Origin: Ethanoligenens sp047722935
GTDB taxonomy: Bacteria; Bacillota; Clostridia; Oscillospirales; Ethanoligenentaceae
Assembly (NCBI GenBank): GCA_047722935.1
Contig: JBDNZS010000053.1
Coordinates: forward strand, 1 to 21,302
DNA length: 21,302 nucleotides
Direction of reading: 5' to 3'
Shown: in pieces, positions 14,520-21,003 of the stretch
Numbering within the stretch: position 1 is the first letter of the stretch
Layout of the letters: every line of letters begins with the position of its first letter
Notes under the pieces: generated by a model
The model's database searches: none
What the model saw: only the letters and a program-made list of their open reading frames with translations
What the model was told of the DNA's origin: nothing
Position numbers and translations under genes: made by a program

Positions 14520-15611
14520 TTATTTCCCATAGGGCCTTCCATACAGCACCTGCGCGCCGGCGTCGAAGATTTTGCAATAGATCACCTTGCCCTGCGTGGA
14601 GGAGGCGCTCACCACCATGCCGTCCCCGGCGTAGATCGCCACATGCGTGATGTTCATATACCTCCCGTTGGGCTCAAAGCTCCAGAACACCAGATCGCCG
14701 GGCGCAAGCTGATCTTTCGGCACGGTCAGGCCGTGCTCCACGCAGTACTGTCCCTGCTCGGCGGCCGTGCCGGGGAGCTGGACGCCAAGCTGCCGGTAGG
14801 TCCACAGCGCAAGATAGCTGCAGTCGGTGTAGTTTTCCGTCCCGCGGAGCTCCTCCGAGTAGGGATCTCCCAGGCGGGATTTCGCAAGCTGAACAGCACG
14901 CACGCCGGTATTTCCGGCCGGGACCGTGGAGCCGGACGCGCCGGAGTAAGCGGACGGCGTCCAGTCGCCCCACATGTCCGCGCTGTCGGTTTCCGTCGGC
15001 GCGGAGGTTCCGTATTTCGCTTCATAATAAATTTGCGTGGCGTTGGCCTTTTCGTCCGAGGAGATGGTTCTCCCAAGCGTCTTTTCCAGATTGGCATAGA
15101 TCTGGGGCATGGAATCGAGAGGCACATGCGCGGCGTAAGTTTCCTGCGTCTGGGTGCCATCCGGATTGGTCACCGTGCGCGTGCGGGTTTCCGTTTTCAC
15201 GAAACAGGAGGCGAAGGCGTTGTAATCCACCCCCCGCAGGGAATCGGCGCCGACATACAGAGAATAAAAAACGGCCTTGACCCGTATGGAATCAAGGCTG
15301 CCGTCCGTCGGCGCGATGTTCAGCCGGCTGATCGCCTGATCCAACTTGCCGAACGCGTCCCGCATGCCCGTGACATGCTGTTGATATTCCGTTGGCGTCC
15401 CGGAGGGAAGCGACCCGCCCTGAAACGCCAATTTGACCGCGTCGGCGTTGTGCGAGGCCCCGCCGGACAGAAAGCTCATCATCACCAGCACGGCGAGGAT
15501 GAACGGCATAAACACGGCGGCGAGCACCACCGCGAAACCCTTCCAGGTTCGTTTATCGGTAGCGGCGGCGATGGCCGCCTTGGCGATCAGCGCCGCGACG
15601 GGTGCGGCCAT
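14520..15611 (-). CDS. Membrane-anchored NlpC/P60 cell-wall peptidase of the transfer system
   Basis: The peptidase would open the peptidoglycan locally for the conjugation channel, as VirB1-like or Tn916 Orf14-like proteins do. After a short Ala-rich cytoplasmic start, one membrane segment spans about residues 25-48. A linker/stalk domain of unknown fold covers about 75-200, with a charged segment TETRTRTVTNPDGTQTQ. The NlpC/P60 domain fills 235-363: catalytic Cys264 in YTDCSYLALWTYRQLGV, the structural segment LAPGDLVFWSF, and His323 in ITHVAIYAGDG. No separate lysozyme-like domain is seen, unlike two-domain relatives. AGGAGG eight bases upstream sets the start. A terminator separates it from the SLOG gene, so it probably has its own promoter or depends on read-through. 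It is the first gene of a set continuing into parM and parR. Confidence 0.9.
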   Translation of the reverse strand: MAAPVAALIAKAAIAAATDKRTWKGFAVVLAAVFMPFILAVLVMMSFLSGGASHNADAVKLAFQGGSLPSGTPTEYQQHVTGMRDAFGKLDQAISRLNIAPTDGSLDSIRVKAVFYSLYVGADSLRGVDYNAFASCFVKTETRTRTVTNPDGTQTQETYAAHVPLDSMPQIYANLEKTLGRTISSDEKANATQIYYEAKYGTSAPTETDSADMWGDWTPSAYSGASGSTVPAGNTGVRAVQLAKSRLGDPYSEELRGTENYTDCSYLALWTYRQLGVQLPGTAAEQGQYCVEHGLTVPKDQLAPGDLVFWSFEPNGRYMNITHVAIYAGDGMVVSASSTQGKVIYCKIFDAGAQVLYGRPYGK

Positions 15612-15629
15612 AGAACATCCCTCCTATTG

Positions 15630-15663
15630 AAAAACGGGCGCCTCCCGCTATGAGAAGGCGTCC
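15630..15663 (-). terminator. Terminator after the SLOG gene
   Basis: On the minus strand GGACGCCT pairs with AGGCGCCC with one A-C mismatch and a 12-base loop, then GTTTTT follows. It sits 21 bases after the SLOG stop codon and just before the NlpC/P60 ribosome binding site, separating the two transcripts. Confidence 0.65.
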
Positions 15664-15683
15664 GGTATTTTTGTGTTCTGTTG

Positions 15684-16193
15684 TTATCGCTCCCGATCGG
15701 AAGCCTCTATGCGAATCAATCGGATTTCTTTGCCCGCCGCCTGTGCCAGATGGAGGGCGTATCCTGCGCCGCTGATCTCTACGCCGTTCCAAACGGCGAG
15801 GAGAAGATCGTTGTGCCGGATCAGGTACCGGGCGCACCGCCGCTCGCAGTCTGGGGTATACGCGCCCTGCAGCATCCATTCCTCGTCGCAGTGCTCCATG
15901 ACCGCGTAGAACCGGTCGCGCTGCGGCTCCTTCCAATTATCCGCCAGTGTTTCACAGGATAAAACGCAATGCAGTTTTATGCCCGGAAAGATGTTTTTCA
16001 GCTGCAAGATCACTTCCGCGGCCCATTGGCAAACACCCGGTTCCATGCCGACATAAAAGCCGGTAACGCCGTCATATGTAACGAGTTTTCGAATTTCCGC
16101 CTCCAGCGTCTTTTTGATTCCGCGTTCAGTGGCGCCGGGCGGCAGATATTCCGTACGCGGCCCTGTCACACAGCAGGTGTTGCCCTTTTGCAT
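15684..16193 (-). CDS. SLOG-family protein (DUF1273/YpsA-related)
   Basis: A 169-aa Rossmann-like protein of the SLOG superfamily, whose members are thought to bind nucleotides or nucleotide-derived ligands. Visible marks are the N-terminal strand-loop CCVTGPR (7-13), GFYVGMEPGVCQWAAE (45-60) ahead of a helix, LHCVLSC and the late LAVWNG-SGAGYALHLAQ segment (132-151). These match the YpsA/DUF1273 branch, and the length is usual. YpsA has been linked to cell division and stress in Bacillus, but the role of copies on mobile elements is not established. The start is supported by GGGAGAG seven bases upstream. Its strong promoter overlaps the divergent control region of the XRE regulator, so the two are probably co-regulated. 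Confidence 0.85.
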   Translation of the reverse strand: MQKGNTCCVTGPRTEYLPPGATERGIKKTLEAEIRKLVTYDGVTGFYVGMEPGVCQWAAEVILQLKNIFPGIKLHCVLSCETLADNWKEPQRDRFYAVMEHCDEEWMLQGAYTPDCERRCARYLIRHNDLLLAVWNGVEISGAGYALHLAQAAGKEIRLIRIEASDRER

Positions 16194-16209
16194 CCGCCGA
16201 CTCTCCCAT

Positions 16210-16244
16210 CCTGTATATCAGCTCATTATTATACTTTATACAGG
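16210..16244. promoter_or_regulatory. Operator-like inverted repeat over the SLOG promoter
   Basis: CCTGTATA (16210-16217) and TATACAGG (16237-16244) are perfect 8-base inverted arms flanking the -10 box of the SLOG gene, and a third direct half-site CCTGTAT lies at 16256-16262 just past its -35. This arrangement suits binding of a dimeric repressor, most likely one of the adjacent XRE proteins. Confidence 0.5.
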
Positions 16245-16255
16245 ACATAAGTCAA
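16228..16255 (-). promoter_or_regulatory. Promoter of the SLOG gene
   Basis: On the minus strand TTGACT (16250-16255), a 16-base spacer and a perfect TATAAT (16228-16233) form a strong sigma-A promoter about 35 bases before the SLOG start codon. Confidence 0.7.
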
Positions 16256-16269
16256 CCTGTATTGATGAT

Positions 16270-16296
16270 GTTTAACCTCTATAATGTAGGTTAAAC
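16270..16296 (+). promoter_or_regulatory. Promoter -10 inside a perfect operator of the first XRE gene
   Basis: GTTTAACCT (16270-16278) and AGGTTAAAC (16288-16296) are perfect 9-base inverted arms around a 9-base centre that contains TATAAT (16280-16285), the -10 box for the plus-strand regulator. No good -35 is present. A dimer bound here would block RNA polymerase, so negative autoregulation is likely. Confidence 0.65.
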
Positions 16297-16319
16297 TTAC
16301 TGAATGGAGGTGATTGCGG

Positions 16320-16664
16320 ATGAAAAAAGAATTTGACGCGGAAATCGGCCTGCGGGTGAGAAGACAGCGGGAAGCATTGGGGTACAGCCGCGAGAAGCTG
16401 GCTGAAAACGCCGGGATGGCGGTATCGTTTCTGGCCTCCATCGAGCGTGGAAAATGCGATTTCACGGTCACGACGCTCAAGAAATTGTGTACAACACTGG
16501 GGGTCTCGCCGGACATTCTTCTGTTCGGGAAAGAACAGGGCTCGGAAGCCGGGGAAATTACATCCATGCTTTCCGGACTGGATTCGCGGTATTTTCCTCT
16601 GGCGCGTGAGATGCTGAGTGCTTTTCTCAAGACCGTTTTTCTCGCGGAGCATGAACAGGCGTAA
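16320..16664 (+). CDS. XRE-family transcriptional regulator, 114 aa
   Basis: Cro/CI-type DNA-binding protein. Residues about 8-66 form a helix-turn-helix domain: IGLRVRRQREALGYSREKLA, NAGMAVSFLASIERGK, then TVTTLKKLCTTLGVSPDILL. A short helical tail (about 75-110) probably dimerises. The ATG at 16320 is preferred because GGAGGTGAT ends six bases upstream; a TTG two codons earlier is too close. The gene is divergent from the SLOG gene and has a perfect palindrome over its own -10 box, so it probably represses itself and perhaps SLOG. It is followed by a terminator. This is one of only two backbone genes on the plus strand, consistent with a control module for the element. Confidence 0.9.
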   Translation: MKKEFDAEIGLRVRRQREALGYSREKLAENAGMAVSFLASIERGKCDFTVTTLKKLCTTLGVSPDILLFGKEQGSEAGEITSMLSGLDSRYFPLAREMLSAFLKTVFLAEHEQA

Positions 16665-16689
16665 ACGGTACAGGGAGCTTTTGCGCGGA

Positions 16690-16722
16690 AACAGGCGCAC
16701 CGAAAACCGGCGCGCCTGTTTT
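16690..16722 (+). terminator. Terminator after the first XRE gene
   Basis: AACAGGCGC (16690-16698) pairs perfectly with GCGCCTGTT (16712-16720) across a 13-base loop and runs into TTTTAT, about 25 bases after the stop codon. A further palindrome CTGTTTCAAACAG at 16739-16751 has no obvious role. Confidence 0.75.
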
Positions 16723-16814
16723 ATATGGCGGGCGGCGACTGTTTCAAACAGAATATCCACTTCTTTCTCCACGCTCTGACATGCGGCGCGGCGCAATCCG
16801 ACAGGTTTCCTTCT

Positions 16815-16884
16815 ATTAGCTTTAAGGGGCATTATAAATCTCTTTATGCTCATTTTCAAGAAAGAGATTGCCCAATAAGCTAAT
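16815..16884 (+). promoter_or_regulatory. Composite three-part palindrome upstream of the second XRE gene
   Basis: Three nested pairs share one centre: ATTAGCTT (16815-16822) with AAGCTAAT (16877-16884), GGGC (16827-16830) with GCCC (16870-16873), and AATCTCTTT (16837-16845) with AAAGAGATT (16861-16869), around a 15-base loop. It ends just before the GGAG ribosome binding site of the second regulator. It could be a large operator or, if transcribed, a long hairpin in the mRNA leader. It lacks a T-run, so it is not a terminator. Confidence 0.6.
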
Positions 16885-16903
16885 GGAAAAGGAGCTGAAA
16901 GAG

Positions 16904-17233
16904 ATGACTACAGGATTACAGCCGGGTCTTTTAGGGTCGGCCATCCGCAAGGCTAGGATGGACAAGCACATTTCACAGGAGGAACTGGCCGAACGGATCG
17001 GGATCACGCCCACCCATTTGAAGCATATCGAGAGTGAACACCGCAAGCCGTCCGTCGACGTGCTTTACCGCATCGTCCAGATCGTCAACCTTTCGCTGGA
17101 CAATCTGTTTTTTCCGGAGAGACACGATGGGCTGGAAGAGTACCGCAAGGCCGAACGGCTGCTGCGGCAGTGCGACGTCAAACAGCTTCGCGTGGTGTAT
17201 GCCGCCATGGAGGCCATGCTGGAGGATGTTTGA
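16904..17233 (+). CDS. XRE-family transcriptional regulator, 109 aa
   Basis: Second Cro/CI-type regulator. The helix-turn-helix occupies about residues 10-65: LLGSAIRKARMDKHISQEEL, AERIGITPTHLKHIESEHRK and PSVDVLYRIVQIVNLSLDNL. A helical tail (YRKAERLLRQCDVKQLRVVY) follows. ATG 16904 is chosen for its GGAG nine bases upstream; an ATG at 16883 and a TTG at 16868 in the same frame lack a ribosome binding site and would start inside the palindrome. The gene converges on the cyclotransferase gene with only three bases between stop codons and no visible terminator, so the two transcripts probably overlap. It is similar in fold but not a close duplicate of the first regulator. Its target is unknown; the composite palindrome just upstream is the nearest candidate. 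Confidence 0.88.
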   Translation: MTTGLQPGLLGSAIRKARMDKHISQEELAERIGITPTHLKHIESEHRKPSVDVLYRIVQIVNLSLDNLFFPERHDGLEEYRKAERLLRQCDVKQLRVVYAAMEAMLEDV

Positions 17234-17236
17234 GCA

Positions 17237-17737
17237 TCACCACCACTTGAGTTCGAATGAATCGCCCTGTCCCAGGCTTTGCTCCTGCTCGGCGGCCAGC
17301 CGGATGGATTTTTCCACGGCTTCCACCAGGAAATCCGTATCGAAGCCGGCGGTCTTATATCCATCCGCGATGGTTTGCAGGTAGTAATCCGAGGGCGCGC
17401 CGAGCGGATGCCCGCCGTTCATAATGTAGACCATGGCCGGCTGTGTTTTGCCGGCCAGCTCGACCGGCAGGATTTCCTTGTGATAGAAATGCGGGTAGCC
17501 CTCGTAGCGGTCAAGGGACTGCTCGTCGGCGGGCTGAATCTTCCATAGAAGAACAGGAACACTGGCGCCCTTGAGCGGTTCCACGGTCGCCACAGCGCCG
17601 CGCCGCCCGCCGCGGAACAGCAGCTCGTAATCTTTGATCTCGCTTGCCCCGGCCACCCTGGCGGTCGGGCAGCGGCAGGCCATCTGTGGGAGGCTGAGGT
17701 TGCTCCCATAGGCGATGTACAGCGTGGGCTTGTTCAT
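17237..17737 (-). CDS. Gamma-glutamylcyclotransferase-like (GGCT/AIG2) protein
   Basis: A 166-aa enzyme of the GGCT/AIG2 fold, which in characterised members cyclises a gamma-glutamyl (or similar amide-linked) group to 5-oxoproline and releases the amine. The substrate-binding loop YIAYGSNL (7-14) and the catalytic Glu79 in DRYEGYP are both present, and the length is normal. The start at 17737 has GGAAGG about nine bases upstream; an upstream extension of the frame lacks one. It sits 19 bases after the amidoligase in one operon. This pairing is known from comparative genomics of amidoligases, where the ligase makes and the cyclotransferase breaks amide links on peptides or small molecules. 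The actual substrate is unknown. Confidence 0.88.
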   Translation of the reverse strand: MNKPTLYIAYGSNLSLPQMACRCPTARVAGASEIKDYELLFRGGRRGAVATVEPLKGASVPVLLWKIQPADEQSLDRYEGYPHFYHKEILPVELAGKTQPAMVYIMNGGHPLGAPSDYYLQTIADGYKTAGFDTDFLVEAVEKSIRLAAEQEQSLGQGDSFELKWW

Positions 17738-17756
17738 GAAAAACACCCTTCCTTTT

Positions 17757-18833
17757 CTACATACGCATGGCAAAGGCCGGGGACTCGTCCTCCCCGGCCT
17801 GTTCCTGTTGGTCGTTTTGCGGTGATTCCGTAGGCATGGGCGCCGGCTCCTGCCGTGGAACCGGGGCGGCGCGGGCTGCCGCCTGCTCCAGCTCCTTTTC
17901 TTTTTTCTGCCGTAACCGCTGCTTCTGTTGTTCGGCCTGCGCCGGGTCTTTCCATGCGATGCAGCCGTCCAGATGCTCCAGCAGATGCAGGCGCGCGGTT
18001 TTAAATTCGTCGCCGATCAGCCCCAAGCGTAGCAGCCACGTCCGAAAGGTGTATTTTTCATTGGAGCTGTGCGTCTTCTGGCGGCTGGCACATCTCTGGT
18101 TTAACGCTTGCGCCGAGATCGCCAGACAGAGCTGAATGTACGCCTTGATTTTGCCGGCATGGGTAGTGGAATTAAAGAGACGAAACTCAATCGTGCCCTT
18201 CTGGAAAACCGCGTGAAGGTTGAGACAATGATAGCGCGAATCATCATAATGGTGATTGCTGCGGGAGGAGCCGCCGTACCAGATGCGGCTGACCTCGTCG
18301 AGCGTCCGGGGCTTCTTCTGATTGATTTCGTCCAAAAAGCTCTGCTCAACCTTGCGGCAGTATTGGCGCTCTCTGGCGACCTCCACCTGCATCGCCTTGT
18401 AGATCAGGTCTTCTTTCGCCGCCATGATGTTGGTGAGGTTGCGCAGGGTGTTCGCGTTGTGCGGCGATGCATCTATATGGATATGAATCCCGCAGCTTTT
18501 GTCCGCGATCATCCCTTTCTCGCGCAGATTCCGGACAAGCTGCTGAATGGTTTCGATATCGTCCCAGCGGCAGATCGGGCTGACCAGCTCCACGCTGTAA
18601 TTGCGGTCGGCGCTGACAATCCGGCCGTCTTCTTTCCGCAAACAGGTGATACTCCCGTCGCTCATGACCTTCCAGCGGCGTCCGTCCCTGTCCAGTACGG
18701 AATACTCGCTGTAGTACCCGCCGTCATGATTGACGGGATTGCCAAAATACGCGGAGAGCACATTGGCGGCGGCCTCGCGGGTGAGGCCGGTCATCTCGAT
18801 TTCAATGCCGAACCGCTGCTCCTTCATGTCCAC
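17757..18833 (-). CDS. Amidoligase-family protein (COOH-NH2 ligase)
   Basis: A 358-aa amidoligase of the glutamine-synthetase/GCS-like fold, expected to join an amine to a carboxylate using ATP. The family marks are FGIEIEMTG (8-16), which begins the metal/ATP site, SVELVSP (80-86), CGIHIHIDASPHN (114-126) and GTIEFRLFNSTTHAGKIKAY (213-232). After about residue 290 the protein turns into a charged, Gln/Glu/Pro-rich tail without domain character. The GTG at 18833 is used; ATG 18827 is equally possible, and the ribosome binding site (GAGA) is weak, suggesting coupling to virB4, whose stop is 25 bases upstream. The GGCT gene follows. Such pairs are proposed to modify peptides or cell-wall components; on a conjugative element this might alter peptidoglycan or a surface protein (inference). 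Confidence 0.9.
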   Translation of the reverse strand: MDMKEQRFGIEIEMTGLTREAAANVLSAYFGNPVNHDGGYYSEYSVLDRDGRRWKVMSDGSITCLRKEDGRIVSADRNYSVELVSPICRWDDIETIQQLVRNLREKGMIADKSCGIHIHIDASPHNANTLRNLTNIMAAKEDLIYKAMQVEVARERQYCRKVEQSFLDEINQKKPRTLDEVSRIWYGGSSRSNHHYDDSRYHCLNLHAVFQKGTIEFRLFNSTTHAGKIKAYIQLCLAISAQALNQRCASRQKTHSSNEKYTFRTWLLRLGLIGDEFKTARLHLLEHLDGCIAWKDPAQAEQQKQRLRQKKEKELEQAAARAAPVPRQEPAPMPTESPQNDQQEQAGEDESPAFAMRM

Positions 18834-18858
18834 GGCAGATCATCTCTTTCCCTGCAAA

Positions 18859-20742
18859 TCAGCGGCCGCCCGCGGCTCCGAACAGCTTCGCCTTGTACTC
18901 CGGCGCGGTGACCATGAGGTTATAGCGTTCGTTGCCGCACTTATACAGGCAGACGCCGCGCTGCGGATAACGGATCAGCTCATATTCGCTCTGTTCGAGC
19001 TGGAGGGTGTCGGTATAAAATTTGGCGTCCACCGAACCGGCGTTGAACAGGAACTGGTGGGCCGGAATTGAGAACAGCGGCTTGGTGTATTCGCGGATGC
19101 CCTCGATGTTGAAGTCCTCGAGGTTTTGGCTGGCGAGGATGACGGCGCTTTCCTTTTTTCGGACGCGCTTCATGAAATTGCGGACATATTCCACCGCCGT
19201 CAGGTTGGAGAGGAACAGATAGAATTCGTCGATGCTGGCGGCGGTGCTGCCGGTGGTGAGGAGCTCGTTGCTCATGTAGGAGAGTACGTTGAACAGCAGG
19301 GCGTTGCGCAGGTTTTTGCTGGCCTGCAGCAGTCCCTTGACGCCGAAGGTAATGAATTCGCTGCTGGTGATGTTGGTGTGCCCGTCAAAAAATTTGGACT
19401 CCGCCCCCTTGCACAGGGAGTGAAGCCCAAGGCAGATTTCCCGCAGCGTGTTGGCGGTGTAGAGCTGGCGCCTGCTTTCATCAAAGCTCTTGTACTCGGA
19501 TTCGATCAGCGCGTACAGATCGGAAAGAATGGGGTAATCCGTGGGCTTCAAACGGCTGAAATCCGTCCGGTCGGTGATGCCCCATTTGTCATAGAGCTTG
19601 CCGAGCGTGATCTCAATGGTGTCGATCTGCCGGTCGTCAAAGTTTTTGTACGCGCGAAAGAAATCCCGCAGGAAACTGATGTGCTGGCTGAGCTTGGAGC
19701 TTTTCAGAAATGCCGGCGGTACAAACCCATCCGCATCCTTCGGAGCCGGGCCGTGGGCGAATCCCGGCTTTTCGTGCGAAGCGCCCGCGTACACGGCCTG
19801 CTCGTCCCATGCCTTGGGTTCCAGCACATTGATGATGTATTCGCCGGACATGAGGTCAATAAAGCAGCCGCCGAGGTTGTTGGTGAGGTCGGCGAACTCC
19901 ATCTCGGGGTCCAGGCAGATGATGTGCATGCCGGACTCGCGGAGATTGCAGAGGATGAGCTTGAGCAGATAGCTCTTGCCCTGGCCGCTGTTGCCGAGAA
20001 TGAGAATGTTGGCGTTGGTCTTGTCGTCGGTGCGACGGTTGAAGTCTGTGAGAATGTTGCTGCCGAATTTATCCCGCCCGAGATAAAAACCGTGCGGGTC
20101 GGTCTTGCCGGAGTAATTGAACGGATAGAGGTTGGCGACGGAGCTGGCGGGCAGGACGCGCTCAAACTGACTGCCGAACACGTTCTTGCCGGATGGGATG
20201 ACACAGAGGAAGCCCTGCTGCTGCCGGAGCAGGAGCTTGTCCACGTTGAGCTTGGAGCGCACCAGCTCCGCGAGCACTTCGGTCTGGAGCAGGCCGAGCT
20301 GTTCCAGGTTGTGGGTGGAGAGTTCAATGTAGACCGCCGTGTGCAGCAGGGGTTCCTTGCTGCGGTGCATCTGTGTTACGAGCGTGGTCACGTCCTGCAG
20401 GTTGCTTTCGGCGGTCACGGTCTGTTGTAGATCCTGCGTGCTGGTGCGCTGCATGCGGTTTTTGTTGGCGGCGTTGGCGATGATCTTTTTTTCCTCATAC
20501 GGCGTGACGTGGCGGGTGTAGATGTGGAGGGTTACGCCGTCCTTTTCGCCCAGGTAACGCAGGATGGCCTGCTCATCTGTGGCTGTGGGATACTCTCGGA
20601 GTGCCCAGACACAGCGAAAGGTGTTGCCGCAGATGAAGTGGTCGGTGTTAAACTTGATGATGGACGGGGAGATCATGTCGAGGAAGTCCTGGGTGTGGTT
20701 CGTGTCCTGCTGTGTGGTCTGTGCGCTTGCTGTTTTGGACAT
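18859..20742 (-). CDS. virB4: VirB4-type conjugation ATPase (type IV secretion)
   Basis: A 627-aa ATPase that powers assembly and substrate transfer of the Gram-positive conjugation channel at the inner face of the membrane. The N-terminal ~230 residues match VirB4/TraE (ISPSIIKFNTDHFICGNTFR, GFYLGRDKFG). Walker A is GNSGQGKS (250-257), followed by IICLDPEMEF (274-283). The Walker B segment is SIDEFYLFL (503-511), followed by VILASQNLED. Length is slightly short for the family but all motifs are intact. AAAGGA nine to ten bases upstream sets the start at MSKTASAQ; the open frame further upstream runs through AT-rich, non-conserved sequence. It leads the operon virB4-amidoligase-GGCT. The usual upstream partners (PrgI, VirB6-like) are absent, replaced by AT-rich DNA. 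Confidence 0.93.
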   Translation of the reverse strand: MSKTASAQTTQQDTNHTQDFLDMISPSIIKFNTDHFICGNTFRCVWALREYPTATDEQAILRYLGEKDGVTLHIYTRHVTPYEEKKIIANAANKNRMQRTSTQDLQQTVTAESNLQDVTTLVTQMHRSKEPLLHTAVYIELSTHNLEQLGLLQTEVLAELVRSKLNVDKLLLRQQQGFLCVIPSGKNVFGSQFERVLPASSVANLYPFNYSGKTDPHGFYLGRDKFGSNILTDFNRRTDDKTNANILILGNSGQGKSYLLKLILCNLRESGMHIICLDPEMEFADLTNNLGGCFIDLMSGEYIINVLEPKAWDEQAVYAGASHEKPGFAHGPAPKDADGFVPPAFLKSSKLSQHISFLRDFFRAYKNFDDRQIDTIEITLGKLYDKWGITDRTDFSRLKPTDYPILSDLYALIESEYKSFDESRRQLYTANTLREICLGLHSLCKGAESKFFDGHTNITSSEFITFGVKGLLQASKNLRNALLFNVLSYMSNELLTTGSTAASIDEFYLFLSNLTAVEYVRNFMKRVRKKESAVILASQNLEDFNIEGIREYTKPLFSIPAHQFLFNAGSVDAKFYTDTLQLEQSEYELIRYPQRGVCLYKCGNERYNLMVTAPEYKAKLFGAAGGR

Positions 20743-20774
20743 GCTGATCAGTCCTTTCAAAATGGTCGAAATAT

Positions 20775-20803
20775 AAAAATGGCTGTCACATTTCTGTGGC
20801 AGC
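20775..20803 (-). terminator. Terminator-like hairpin in the virB4 leader
   Basis: On the minus strand GCTGCCACA pairs with TGTGACAGC (nine pairs with one G-T), loop GAAA, followed by CATTTTT. It lies about 33 bases before the virB4 start codon. It could end transcription entering from the right or attenuate virB4 expression. Confidence 0.5.
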
Positions 20804-20827
20804 ACTGGATACATTTGGGGACAGACA

Positions 20828-20836
20828 TGGTATAAT
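20828..20836 (+). promoter_or_regulatory. Extended -10 promoter toward the right-edge gene
   Basis: TGGTATAAT is a perfect extended -10 element; the -35 position 17 bases upstream reads GATACA, a weak match. It points toward the plus-strand gene starting 168 bases further on. Confidence 0.4.
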
Positions 20837-21003
20837 GGAAACTGTAGTATCTGACAACCGCATAGCTCACGCCAACGATATGCTGTATGGTTTAGCAATA
20901 ATGGGCGGCTCGCCATATGGATTGTCATATCAATAATAGGAATACCAAGTTTTCCTGAGTTAACCAACAATTAATTGCATGAAATTTGAAGGAGGCTTTA
21001 AAT

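Larger units (their letters stand above)
20743..21003. other. AT-rich divergent intergenic region between virB4 and a plus-strand gene
   Basis: This stretch contains no gene I can support. It holds a terminator-like hairpin before virB4 and a plus-strand extended -10 promoter (both listed separately). The remaining sequence from about 20840 to 20990 shows no clear repeat or RNA structure. The shift to AT-rich DNA here may mark the edge of an insertion. Confidence 0.5.

Noticed and set aside
19126..20430. A 434-codon plus-strand frame antisense to virB4
   Set aside because: It is a composition shadow of the virB4 coding strand; the minus-strand frame carries intact Walker motifs.
20743..20970. 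N-terminal extension of virB4 by 76 codons
   Set aside because: The extension is AT-rich, includes the terminator-like hairpin and has no ribosome binding site, whereas the internal ATG at 20742 has AAAGGA at good distance.
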